A stretch of 33,243 bases of DNA from Euprymna scolopes (taxonomy: Eukaryota > Mollusca > Cephalopoda > Sepiida > Sepiolidae), in assembly GCA_024364805.1 (NCBI GenBank), contig CM044489.1:4585706-4618948 (forward strand), read 5' to 3'. Shown here piece by piece: positions 1 through 10,399 of this stretch. Position 1 is the stretch's first letter. Each line of letters starts with the position of its first letter. The translations under genes were made by a program, and so were the position numbers. The notes under the pieces were generated by a model, which did no database searches, was not told the DNA's origin, and saw nothing but the letters and a program-made list of their open reading frames with translations.

Positions 1-1965
1 TTCTCCTAGACGGATGATCTGGGAAGATCTACTGGGTCCGACAGCACTGAGAGTGTTTTCACCGCGCCTTTGTTCTAATCCAGGTATTTCTGCGACCTCG
101 CGTAGTTAGTTTATGTTACAGTGTTAGTTTGTAGAGGTTGTATATCTGCTGAATAGTTACACTCCTCAAAGTGATTTAGGGGCATTCCTATTTCATTGTA
201 ACTGGATAAAGGGGTGAGTAGAGCTCATGAAGTGTAAACAATTAAGACTGTAAGAACGCTTGTTAGAAAGGACATAATGTGGTTTGAGGCTTTCCCTTCA
301 TATTTTTTAAATTTTATGCATGTTAGTTTAGGTCTAGGATAAAGTTACACTATTGATAACGTTAAGAATTGAACTACGAATTGTGCCCAAACTATATTTT
401 AGATGGCATGATGGTTGAGATGTCAGTGCAATATAGTATGGATAAAACAGTAAGTTTCAAGTCATGTGTAATTAGGTAAATAGATATATGGTCAGGTTTT
501 CAGTAGATGCAAATAAAGTTGTAGGTATAAAGTGTGTTTCTATTATTGAGGGCAGATAATTTCAGCTTTCAATTAAGAGTCATGGACATTTAGCATAACA
601 AAGAGTATCGGTTCGGTTTCGTATTAATCATTGCAAAACTATCTAGGAGAAGACATAGTTATGTAATGCAGATCGCTTTGCTTCCGAGTACATATTTTTG
701 CTGTTAAATACCTAACTGAATAGAAATGAACTCTAATGCATGTCTAAGAGGTAGAAATGTATAGATGTTTAGTGATGACTAAGCAGTTAGCATGTGAGGT
801 TAGGGACTGGAAGTTAAAGATTCAACTACAAATGCTGGGCAATACAGGAGTTTAGTGGCGGCTTAGTGGGAAGGAGCAGATTATTAGCATTGAAGATACA
901 GGGGTTATTTACTTACAAATAACAGTAGATCTACACTAGGATTAGAGTTTCAGGTAAGGCTTGGTTTGAAGAAAAAGATATTTTTTGGCATGCAAGTTAG
1001 ACAGAGGTAGTCGTCATGGAGGTAAAAATGTATATTGGGATTTCGTAGCTAGCCGTTAGGTGTTTTTTTTTCAGTTATAAGAAGAACGATTCGGAATTCC
1101 TATTCTGTATTTATAGGCAAACATTAAGGTCAGGCACAGAACATTCCATCTACTCAGAAAAATAGCCCTAGTATCACAGACAAGATACTGTATATTTCAG
1201 CTATAAATATAGTAAACGTTCAATTATTGGTTATATTCAGGGGTTTGGTATGGATATCATGGAGGCACTTTATTGATACAACCAAGCATATGGTAATTGC
1301 AGACATTACGTATACTATTTAATAAAGTTCTTTCTTCTACAGTAGAAAAAAAAACTTAAACATAAATCCTCGCTTCTGTTAGGTTAAGAATTCTCTCTTG
1401 CATCAGCTTTCAATTTTTCGGGCCGAATTTTAAGAACTACACACGGCTCGCATACCTGATGCCAGAATGTTTGACCCTTTCAGCTCCACCCCATAGATGC
1501 TATAATTGACCTTTTATCAAAATTGTAAAGTCTGGTTATTTTTAACTGGTTAAAAATCTGGTGAAGAAGTAAGACCTTTGGGTTACGTATTAACTTTAGA
1601 CTAGCTAGATGTAATGCATACTTTAGAAAAAAAAAGCCGCGTGTTTTTGGAGTGCAGATAATATGGAAATTAGTTTAATACTGAAAGACAGTACAGAAAA
1701 CATTTGTTCTATTTCTAATTCATTTCAAATTTATTTTCTTCTAATGAGTATAAGATGACTACAAAAATGGAGCATGCCTTATGCTGCTTCTAGTGTGGCG
1801 GTGGTTAGATTCATATTTGACATAAATGGTCGAAAAATAGATCAAGACAATATTACGTCAATTGCGGCCCTTAAGGATGCTGAAACAATACAATGGTTTC
1901 TAAACATTGTAAGTAATTATGCCTCCTTCTTACTTGACCTGCACACCTTACACGGATCTCTGAAT
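1..1965. other. No recognisable gene
   Basis: No open frame here resembles a known protein and no terminal repeats were found. The first 1070 bases carry clearly more G than C on the + strand by hand count of several lines. A short + frame at 1774-2085 runs opposite the tail of the LINE that follows and has no family signature. Confidence 0.6.
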
Positions 1966-3987
1966 ATTTGTTTACAAAAGGATTTGTTTACAAGGAGGTC
2001 ACCACTTATCAAGGCCTGGAAGCTACTCAGGGATAAATGGCATTTCATGTACAGTACGTTGTACGTTAGAGTTGAGATTTCATAAAGTGTCCACTTAAGG
2101 GGGCGGTTCATCGGGATTTTGTTTACGTTGGATTTGAAGACACCCAAGTTGTAGTCACGTGGGAAACAGGCCGACGGAACAGAGTTCCACTGGAATGTTG
2201 TTCTAAGAAAGAAGCTGTGTTCACGGAATCTACGTTTTGATTTAGGCACAGATAGAGAGTGGGGGAAATTTTTGACAGTGGCTTCAGCTAGAAGGGTGTT
2301 TTTTGTAAAAGATTGGCGAGGGGTACCAGAGTTTGAAGTTCGGACGAGCACCTGCTATGGAAATAACGGTGAAAATGATAGGCTTGCAACATCTCTTCTG
2401 TGGGAGAGAGGTTGCAGGGTAGAGAAAAGGGCATCCCTCACTACGCCACGAAGTCTATTTTGTAACCTGTCAAGGCAGGATAGGCGGTTTTTAGAAGCTC
2501 CTGCCCAGATATGAAAGCAATAGTCCATCCTTGGAAGTACTTGACTTTTATATAGATAGATAATTGCATCAGCAGTGAGATATCTTCTGGCGCTGTAGAA
2601 GGATCCCCCCATCTATCCACCGACCCTGTAAACCGACTTGATGTATGTGTTCCATTTCATATAAGGAGTAAAGGTAAAACCCAGAAGCTTGTCAAAAGAT
2701 TTACCTTCTCCTAGGAAAGAGCAATCATCTACAGTCGATGCCAGATGGGGATCAGAGCATTGATGGTGTAAAGATAGGAGCCTGGTTTTAGATGCATTAA
2801 AGGTAACCAGCCACGTCTTTGCCCACTGAACTACACGCTAGAGATCAGAGGAGAGAGAATCAGGAAAAAGTTTGTCATTTACAGCCTTTGATGTGTTGCC
2901 GTACATGGGCGTGTCATCAGCATAGATGTAACCGAATGATTTAGGTATGTGTTTAGGGAGATCATTGATTTAGATCTGAAAGAGAGTTGCTCCCAGGTTG
3001 GACGCCTGAGGGACTCCAGCATTAATACTGCAGGCCTCTGATTTTTGTCCATCGACCACAACACATATGAGCCGATCTGAGAGAAATGATTTAATGATTG
3101 AGAAAACATTTCCAGTTATACCGTAGCTTTAAATCTTGTGAAGTAGACCCTTATGTCATAACTTGTGGAAGGCGTTTGATATGTCAAGTGCAATTGCCCT
3201 AGACAGGTAGCATTTGTCGAGAGATTCGCTAATCTTATTAGATCTAACCGTTAGCACATCTGCTGTAGATCTCGCAGAACGGAAAAGATATTGCGTGTCA
3301 CTAAGGAGGTTATTTCTGCTGAGGTGGGTGACTATTTCTCTATTTAGTATGGATTCCAGCAACTTACTCATGACACACAGGAGACTTATATGTCTGTACT
3401 GAGAGAGGACTTATCACCTGAATTCTTAAATACAGGGCGTACTGATGAGGTTTTCCAGGTTGTTGGTAAGCACTTCTCCTTAAGACAATTCTTAAACAGT
3501 TTTGTAAGTATGTGAGCCAGTTCACGTTGAAGCTTTTAACACTATAATTTGGATGCCGTCAGGTCCAGTTACTTCACTGGAATCAAGGTTCTTGATTAGC
3601 TTGTCGACCTCATGCACAGATATTTTTATATTACCTAGCGTGTTTTGTGTTAGGAGGAAATATGGGGAGTTGATGGCCTTCGTCGTATCGGGTAGAATTA
3701 GCTGGTAAGTTCTTTGCAAATAATTTGGCCTTGTCTGATTCTCATGAGATGACCTCTGGTCAATTGATAATGGTTGGGATAGAACGCACACTTCTGTCCA
3801 GGATCCTATTTGTTATTTGCCAAAACTGGTGGGAACCAAACCGCTTATCAGCTAATTTGGATTAAACAGACTGGGCATATAGCTCTCTTGCATTTTTATT
3901 ACTCTTTTACAGTGTTTGCTGGCGTTTCTGAAAGCAGCTTTAGTCTCAGTGCATCTATTACGTTGGTAGTTATGGAAAAAAGTTATT
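1966..3987 (-). mobile_element. LINE family B, copy B1 (endonuclease/RT type non-LTR retrotransposon)
   Basis: Read on the minus strand, several frames together show a Jockey/CR1-like reverse transcriptase. In order they are: the linker before the RT (about 3800-3985, with an NARELYAQSV motif); the pre-RT block with TGPDGIQIIVL (3522-3791); the fingers with SKLLESILNRE (3156-3371); a YADD-type catalytic box near 2905-2945; the GVPQGSILG-like block, shifted in frame (2950-3040); the thumb with YLYKSQVLPRMDYCFHIWAG (2355-2612); and the C-terminal FKSNVNK block (1917-2351). Frames change several times, so it is dead. The frame reads past NRPLK, where copy B4 has TAA at the homologous place and this copy has TGG. 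The 3' tail near 1966-1995 repeats TTGTAAACAAAT. At the 5' side it stops at the poly-A of LINE A. Confidence 0.85.
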
Positions 3988-4003
3988 TCTTTTTTTTTTT
4001 TAT

Positions 4004-5505
4004 TCAATTTTCACCCCAAACAAGGCACAGTGCCACTTTGAAGCAGGAGGCTACTATTAGGGAATAATTAGCGGGGTCATTATGAAGGGAGAAGAGTAGA
4101 AAGATGTTTGTTAACATTACACTTAAACTTCTGCATATCATTGTAGTTGGGAAAGGAGAATCCCGGAAGGGAGTTCCAAAACCCGCAGTTCTGGGGAAGA
4201 AACTATTGGAGTAAAAGGCTTTCTTGCACCTAGGGATCTCTACTGTAAAGGGATGAGACGTAGTAGCTTGTCGGGTTTGTCGGGGGTAGTTACGTCGGGG
4301 AGGTACAAGTGTTTGCAGTTCGTCAGAGCATTCACCATTAAAATATTTGTATAACAGGCAGAGGGATGCAACATCTCGTCGATGGGACAGAGGTTGCTGC
4401 CTAGATGACAGTTCAGGACCTATCAGGTTGGCGACTCTTTTTTGAACCCTGTCCAGAAGTGAGAGACAAGCAGCAGATGCACCAGCCCAGATGTGACAAC
4501 AGTACTCCATACATGGGCGAATGGTTGCCTTATAGAGGTATAGGATACTGGCAGGCGTAAGTAGTTTTCTAGCACGGTAGAGGGAGAAAACCTTCCTTGC
4601 AGCAGCCTTGGCAATGCTCTCAATGTATCTATTCCAGTTCATATTCCCTGTAAACGTTAGGCCGAGGAGTCTAAAAGAAGTACTTTCAGGCAATGTGTTC
4701 TTGGCCATTGCTATTGGTGGTAGAGAAGGTTTCTTGTAGTTATTGAAGGAAACAAGCTTTGTCTTAGCAGCATTGAATGTGACCAACCATGTTTGTCCCC
4801 ATTCCACTACGGATTGAAGGTCGTCCTCTAGTGTTTCTGCCATTTCCTTGGATATGTGTTCATTTGTCTTCCCCTCATATCTGTTATAGAGAGTGGTGTC
4901 ATCGGCAAATATACCCATCTCCGAAACAATATTATCAGGGAGGTCGTTTATGAATATTAGGAATAATAGAGGTCCAAGGATAGACCCTTTAGGTACTCCT
5001 GCATTTATGTCATATTGTTTGGATGTATGTCCGTCGAGGACAACTTTGATTTTTCTATTACTTAAGAAGGATTTAATTACATTATGAATTCTTCCAGTGA
5101 TTCCACATGATCTAATTTTCCTTAGAAGACCATCGTGCCATACCCTGTCAAAAGCCTTAGATATATCAAGGGCCACCGCTCTACCCTCCCCTGTTTTATC
5201 CAATGAACGGTATATACGTTCAGAAACTACAGTTAAGGTATCTGCTGTTGAACGGGCTTGCCTGAATCCATATTGTTTGTCAGTCAGGAGTTTAGCAGCT
5301 GTTAGGTGCTGGACTAGGGCTTGATTAACTAAGGACTCAAATATTTTGGCGAAAAGCGGAAGGAGGCTAATGGGGCGATAATTTAGTGGGTCAGTTCTTT
5401 CACCAGAATTCTTGAAGACTGGTACCACAGAGGCGGTTTTCCAGCAGTCGGGAAAACAAGATTCGTTAAGGCATTTATTGTAAAGTTTGGACAGAACTGG
5501 AGCAA
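4004..5505 (-). pseudogene. LINE A reverse transcriptase (about 475-500 codons open)
   Basis: This is an RNA-dependent DNA polymerase of a non-LTR retrotransposon, which would prime on nicked chromosomal DNA. The frame is open from about 5505 to 4004. It shows DPLNYRPISLLPLFAKIFES (fingers), GFRQARST, ALDISKAFDRVW with the first catalytic Asp, GVPKGSILGPLLFLIFINDL, and the catalytic FADD box at 4898-4909. All the key aspartates are present. After the thumb block SHRRDVASL the C-terminus changes frame near 4183: one base is missing between RTAG and what would be FWNSLP, so the last 50 or so residues are off-frame, and the FKCNVNKHL block lies in the neighbouring frame. The 5' side of the frame meets a stop near 5507, before the linker. 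The best start is not an ATG, since this is an internal part of a larger polyprotein. It is the best preserved LINE frame in the window. Confidence 0.85.
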
Positions 5506-6236
5506 CCTAGGCAGATCATTTTTTTATAGCACAGCCGGGATGAGATTTGGTCCACATGCTTTTGAGGTGTCTAGGTTTTTTATAATATCATGTACCTGAG
5601 AAGGGGTGATTTTCAAATCGTCAAGTGTGGCGTCTGTTCGCAGAGGAAAATCAGGGAGTGAGTGGTGTACCGAGTTCAGTGTGGAGTTTGAGGCAAACCG
5701 ACTGGCAAGCAGATTAGTCTTGTCAGATGCCGTGCAAGCAACCTCATGATTGTTTGTTAGTGGGGGAATAATTGACTGTCCATTATTAACTACGCTGTTG
5801 TAGATTTTCCAAAAATCCCGGGTTCCTAATTTATGTGCTTCGATGCGCTTTCTGGTGGTTTCAGATTAATCTGTCTTAGCTGTGTCTATCACTCTCTTAA
5901 TTTCTGTGCACAATTGCAGCAGCACATTATGGGGAAAACCATGGCTGGCTGTTAGGTTTTTGTTGGAATTTTTTAGATGGTATGAATCGGTATAAGCCTA
6001 TAATCAACCATTCGGTGAGGTGTGATAATATAGAGGACACATCCTTTTTAAACATGGCATACAGCGGTAAGTCAGATATGAATGTACGGAAGCTATCCCA
6101 GTCAGCCATGGAGTTTCGGTATACAGAACAGGGGAGGACTACATCTGGGGATTTGTTCCATTGCATTTTTATCTTAACTGATACAACCGAGTGGTCGGAG
6201 GATCCTAGAAGAGAAAGAACAGTGCACGAACATAGC

Positions 6237-6886
6237 TCAGTGAGGTTGAGAAAAAAGGTCTAGAAGGCTTGCAAACTGACCGGTAGTATCTGGCACTCGA
6301 GTGGGCTTGCGAACAATCTGAGTGAGGTCATAGACAAAGTCATAACAGAACCTCACATCGTCATCTGTCTTATTTGAGTGGGTCAGCCATTCCACGTTAT
6401 GAACATTAAAGTCACCACAAATGTGAATGTTAGCCGAGGGATGTGCAGGCAGGATGTGGTCTATTTTCTCAGATATACTCTTAAAGATAGTAACTCCGCT
6501 GGACAAATACAAATGCAGTGGTGTAAGCTACTGCAACCCGGAAGAACATATAAGGTAAATTAGGGTCTTCTCTGAAGATATCCCTGCCACACGGAAACCC
6601 ATCTTTTATGTAGGCACGTATTCCATGCCCATGGTTAATTGGGCGTCAGATTTCGATGTTAAGTTAGAGTATCCGTTAATTATGAATTCATCTAGGGAAG
6701 TGGTCGGCCTATTCCAGTTTCGCTTAGAAAGAATATGTCCGGTTTCGTCTCCTGTAATTGGGTTTCAACCTCTGGAAGGTTGTAACGTAGAGCCCTGATG
6801 TTGGAGAAGGAGACCTGGTAGTAGGGGTCTACGTTGGAAGATGGGGGTCTAGGTTTATTCGAGTTTTTGTTCTTGATATGTTTCAT
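6237..6886 (-). pseudogene. LINE A apurinic/apyrimidinic-type endonuclease domain (broken)
   Basis: Two minus-strand frames carry the exonuclease-endonuclease-phosphatase fold of APE-type LINEs, which nicks the target DNA. The N-terminal piece (6692-6886) has VSFSNIRALRYNLPEVETQL followed by KPDIFFLSETGI, the first metal-binding part. The second piece (6237-6512) has ICGDFNVHNVEWL, the GDFN box, and PTRVPDTTGQFASLLDLF near the C-terminus. The stretch between the pieces (about 6512-6692) has lost its frame, and the downstream linker with EWLIIGLYRFIPSKK (5927-6166) is again in another frame. It is non-functional as it stands. Whether it belongs to copy A1 or to the older B1 copy cannot be settled by eye. 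Confidence 0.75.
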
Positions 6887-7503
6887 GTTGAGGTTATTGG
6901 TTTTTTGGAACAGGTCAGCATACTTGCTTTAAGCAAGAATGAGAGAGAACCGCAGAGAGATATGATTTTTTTTGTAGCACATGAACAGGTAAAGTCGTAA
7001 CAATTACCCACTTGTATGGCATTGAGAGGCCCCACCAGAGACTGCTGCAAGTTCCAGAATCCATTCACTAAATGGCAATACTGCAACCACAGTACTTTGC
7101 GCCTGCTGATAGGACAGCCTCCTTAGTGGTTCCTGACTATCATGCGGATAACATCAGCCCAGACAAACGTTCACCTCCAGCACCTTTACTAGTGACATGC
7201 CCACAAGGATAGATATAGAGACAGAAAAATGTCCGACATCTCATTCACAAAGTACTACCGACCTTTAAGCCGCTTTTTCTTCACCCTTTGTCAGAATAAT
7301 CACTCATTTGAATGAGGACTGAGGGACAAAAAAGGAGAAGCAATAGTTACTGGAGCTGCCGATAACACATCGACCGCATTATCTACTCTCCATTAAAAAA
7401 ATGGGTACGAGGGACATATAAATATCTACTTTGTATAAGTCCGGTGCTAAATTTTCAATGCTCTTTGAAGATAATCTCCCCTCCCATATTTATGAGGGAT
7501 GTT

Positions 7504-7640
7504 TTTAGCATTATCTATCTTGATTTTTAATCATTCAATCTTCACCTTAATTCAAATAAAATATTTTACTTTGATCAGTTTGTGAAGATGGCTTAATTTG
7601 GAATTAATTTACATTTTAGTTAAGATAATAGTTCGAGGTG
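7504..7640 (+). repeat. Direct repeat, copy 1
   Basis: It is similar to 8078-8210. The best conserved core is 7540-7587 and matches 8115-8162 with few differences by hand alignment. The core starts with CTTCAC and ends with GTGAAG, so each copy is bounded by a 6-bp inverted repeat. Weaker similarity extends to both sides. Confidence 0.6.
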
Positions 7641-8077
7641 TTTAGTTTGGGAGGTTCCTTTTCGCGGGTGGCTTTTTTTTCACGTTTTACATATAACAAA
7701 ACAATATTCGTTTGTAGCATACATGAAAATAAAAAGATTTCAGAACAAAAAGAGCAAGTCGATAGGTAATGTGGGTTGCCGGATTTTAAGTCAAGGCTGC
7801 AATAAGAAAAGAGGTACCGTTAATTAGCACGAAATAGATTTCAGAAAATTAGAGAGACAAACATTTTTTAAACTTAGCTTTAAGAGTGGAAGAAAAATGC
7901 GACATTCACACCTCGAGGTCATTTCCGAAAAGGTAGCAGGCATATTTAGCCGACTAATTCTAGGTACATATATGATATAGGGGTGGTGTGCGTATGTCGG
8001 TGGGGGTGGTATTGCTTTTATATTTATTTCATTTTTTTAAGTATTTTTTTTTCATTTTGTTTGTCTATTTTTACTTT

Positions 8078-8210
8078 TTATTTTTGCTTTATCTAACGGG
8101 TTTGAGTCTTCGAGCTTCACCTTAAATCAAATACAATTTTTCACTTTTATCAATTTGTGAAGTCGGATACCAAATAGAACTGGTCGAACTCATGCAGATA
8201 ATTATTCGTG
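8078..8210 (+). repeat. Direct repeat, copy 2
   Basis: Second copy of the repeat at 7504-7640, offset by about 575 bases and in the same orientation. The core 8115-8162 is again bounded by CTTCAC and GTGAAG. It ends shortly before the Gypsy RNase H relic. Confidence 0.6.
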
Positions 8211-8264
8211 AAAATCCAAACACTTGGTTCTGATCTATTGTTGACACACCATAATCCACTATTA

Positions 8265-8590
8265 GACATTAAAGTTGGGATATTTCAGACCATGGATTCT
8301 GAGCCATATTATCACATATTATTCCTGCGGAAAGCGAAAAAGCCATTGCATGCATATCAATCACGTTGACGCCTACTGAACGAAAGTATAGCGAAATTGA
8401 GACGGGAGGCGTAGCAATTATTTACGAGATAAAGAAATTTCACAAAATGCTGTAAAGGCCAGCATTTTACTCTGATCACATACCACAAGCTCTTATCTTT
8501 TTTTCCAGGAAAAGACTTTCAGTTAATACAGCAAACCGCTTACAAATATGGGCAGGTATGCTTTTAGATTACGACCTTTTTATTAATTAG
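8265..8590 (+). mobile_element. Gypsy-type LTR retrotransposon fossil: RNase H fragment
   Basis: The + strand encodes a stretch typical of the RNase H domain of Gypsy pol proteins: an ILSHIIPAES-like segment near 8300-8335, then LTPTERKYSEIE near 8365-8400, and a TANRLQIWAGMLLDYD segment near 8525-8575. The order and spacing match this domain. No LTRs, integrase or gag are attached, so this is an isolated, broken and old fragment. The gag-protease fossil at 10400-12075 is on the other strand and need not be related. Confidence 0.75.
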
Positions 8591-8712
8591 CAAGCAATCA
8601 GCAATATTTGTACGACAGATGTGTTATTCAGACTGATCAAACTGTAGTAGAATACACAGTAATCGCTGCTATATCGTTGGCGCCATAGTTTTCGCTGCAC
8701 TTGTTTTGAAAG
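8591..8712. other. Spacer between the Gypsy fossil and the mariner fragment
   Basis: Short AT-rich spacer with no coding signal. I looked here and further left for the missing left inverted repeat of the mariner and did not find it. Confidence 0.5.
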
Positions 8713-9099
8713 TTCATTAACGATATGTTGGTTCCAGCATTTGAAGAGATGAAGAAACACTTCAAAGACCAGCCTTTCACCTTCCAACAAGATGGTGCAC
8801 TATCCCACACCTCCAGAAAAACTCAGGACTGGTGCCAATGTCATTTTCCAAGATTCTGGAGTAAGGAGATGTGGCCGCCTGCATCGCCTGATTTGAATCC
8901 CATAGATTTTTCGGTGTGGTCTTTGTTGGAGGCAAATATCTGTTCTGTTGCTCATCCAAGTGTTGATGCTTTGAATGCATCTGTTCTGAGTGAATGGGCT
9001 AAAATACCTCAGGAAACGCTGCGTGCCTCGGTTGGTAACTTCAGAAAGGGAATCGAACGTCTAATCGAAAGAAAGGGACATCACATTGAAAATAAATAA
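8713..9099 (+). pseudogene. Mariner-like transposase, C-terminal part
   Basis: About 125 residues of a DDE/D transposase that cuts and joins transposon ends. The frame begins just before KFINDMLVPAFEEMKKHF with no proper start, then shows the second catalytic Asp in FQQDGALSHTS and the third in WPPASPDLNPIDFSVW. By my count 37 residues separate them, giving DD37D, a spacing known from the maT-like branch of the superfamily. The C-terminus IERLIERKGHHIENK looks natural. The helix-turn-helix domain and the first catalytic Asp are absent. This short frame has no internal stop, which suggests moderate age. Confidence 0.8.
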
Positions 9100-9217
9100 T
9101 TTGAATTTATTCTTGGTTTCCTAACTTATAATTTTCATTCATGTTTAATTTATAGTTTAGTAATTTTCTATTAATAAAACACTTTTGAATTGGTCCAAGG
9201 GCTTTCTGTTCACCCTG
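8713..9217 (+). mobile_element. Tc1/mariner superfamily transposon, right half (DD37D type)
   Basis: The right half of a cut-and-paste DNA transposon. It contains the C-terminal transposase frame, a short AT-rich 3' part, and a right end at 9217 (TTCACCCTG) followed by TA at 9218-9219. TA is the target duplicated by this superfamily. The end shares CACCCTG-TA with the right end of the mariner at 29090-30451, but the rest of the terminal repeat differs, so they are different families. The left half is missing. Confidence 0.75.
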
Positions 9218-10262
9218 TAATGAAGTCCAAGACGTACCTCTCAATCGTACAGTATATCGACAAACTATGATTGACTGAGATAGCTTCAATACATTTATAT
9301 CAGATCTACTTCTGCGTTTCATGTTTACAAAGGATGTGTCATGTATAGTATCAGACCTTACGGAATGGTTACTTGTAGGTGCATACCGTTCATACAATCG
9401 AAAAAGGTCCTGCAAAAACCATCCAGCCATGGTTCTGTCCAGAGTGTGTTGCTGTCATTGCGCAAATAAATGACTTTTTCCATTAACTTCCAACGTAATA
9501 GATGTATGGAGACCAAAGCCGCTTCCAGGACTGCCAGCAACCATTGAAGAAAGTAATAAAGAACGCAAGAGAGTTGTATACTCTGTCCGTCAAATCTAAA
9601 GAAACTGAGCAGTTGCTTGGGTCCAACAAGTTTTAACAAATAGCAAAACAAATCTTGATTAGAAGCGTGTGCTCTATCCCAACTATCATAAACTGTCCTG
9701 AGGTAATCTCGTCAGCTTCAGACAAAGACAAACTCTTTGTCAAGAACTTTGCAGCTAATTCTACCCTTTGCGACCAATGCCTCCAACCCCGAAAATTTCA
9801 TACTATATCATTAAACACGCTACGTGATATATACATTTCTGTACGCGATGTTGCCAAGCTAATCAAAAACCTTGATCCCAGTAAGGCTACCGGCCCTGAT
9901 GGTATTCCAATTATAGTACTCAGACAATTTTAACCCGAACTATCACCTATACTTAAAAAAAACTGTTAGAACGTTGTCTTAATGGAAATTGCTTTTCATC
10001 ACCCTGGAAAATCTCATCAGTCTGCCTTTTATCTCCCTCTCAGTACAGGCAAATAAATCTCCTGAGCGTCATGACCAAGTTGTTGGAATATGTGTTAAAT
10101 AGAGAAAGAATCAACCATCTTAGTAAAAATGACTTTATTGATAGACAATATGGTTTCCGTTCTGTTAGATCTACAACAGATGTGCTTACAGTTATATCTC
10201 ATAGGATTAACGAATCTCTCGATGGAGACAACCTTTCTAGGGCAATCGCTCTTGGCATATCA
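9218..10262 (+). mobile_element. LINE family B, copy B2 (internal fragment)
   Basis: The + strand carries the end of the endonuclease/linker region (from about 9220, with LTEWLLVGAYR in a broken frame), then the linker NARELYTLSVKSK near 9555-9600. The pre-RT frame at 9655-9933 has VAKLIKNLDPSKATGPDGIP, and the fingers frame at 10071-10262 has TKLLEYVLNRE, RQYGFRSVRSTTDVLTV and SRAIAL. It stops inside the motif that should read ALDIS-AFD, where the sequence turns into a TA repeat. Both ends are unnatural: a mariner end on the left and a microsatellite on the right. Catalytic aspartates are not included. Confidence 0.8.
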
Positions 10263-10280
10263 CATATATATATATATATT
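10262..10280. repeat. Short TA microsatellite
   Basis: About 9 TA units directly at the break of LINE B2. Confidence 0.9.
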
Positions 10281-10399
10281 GAAATATCTGGCCGTTTTCA
10301 AACTTTTTTGTATTTTGTAGTCGTCTAATACTTATAATGTTGGACAGGAGTAAATTCGAGAATTATCTAGGTTGTGAGATATTTTGAAAGCATTTGAGA

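Larger units (their letters stand above)
3988..7090 (-). mobile_element. LINE family A, near full-length copy A1
   Basis: This non-LTR retrotransposon lies on the minus strand. Its 3' end is an A-rich run (a T-run on the + strand at 3989-4003), next to a GGGGTGAAAATT motif shared with copy A2. Moving 5' it has a 3' part coding for the RT C-terminus, a largely open RT, a decayed linker (5510-6240) and an apurinic endonuclease-like N-terminal domain (6237-6886). There is further weak coding-like sequence to about 7086 and the true 5' end is not visible. Its 3' end directly abuts the linker of LINE B1 in the same orientation, so A probably inserted into B. Part of the 5900-7090 segment could belong to the older B copy, because the two families are similar there. 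Confidence 0.8.
7091..8264. other. Non-coding stretch with a dispersed repeat pair
   Basis: No protein-like frame was found. The stretch is AT-rich with T-runs near 7670 and 8045. It contains the two related repeat copies listed separately at 7504-7640 and 8078-8210. Confidence 0.55.

Noticed and set aside
4893-5324. + strand frames over the LINE A reverse transcriptase
   Set aside because: Shadows of the minus-strand coding sequence.
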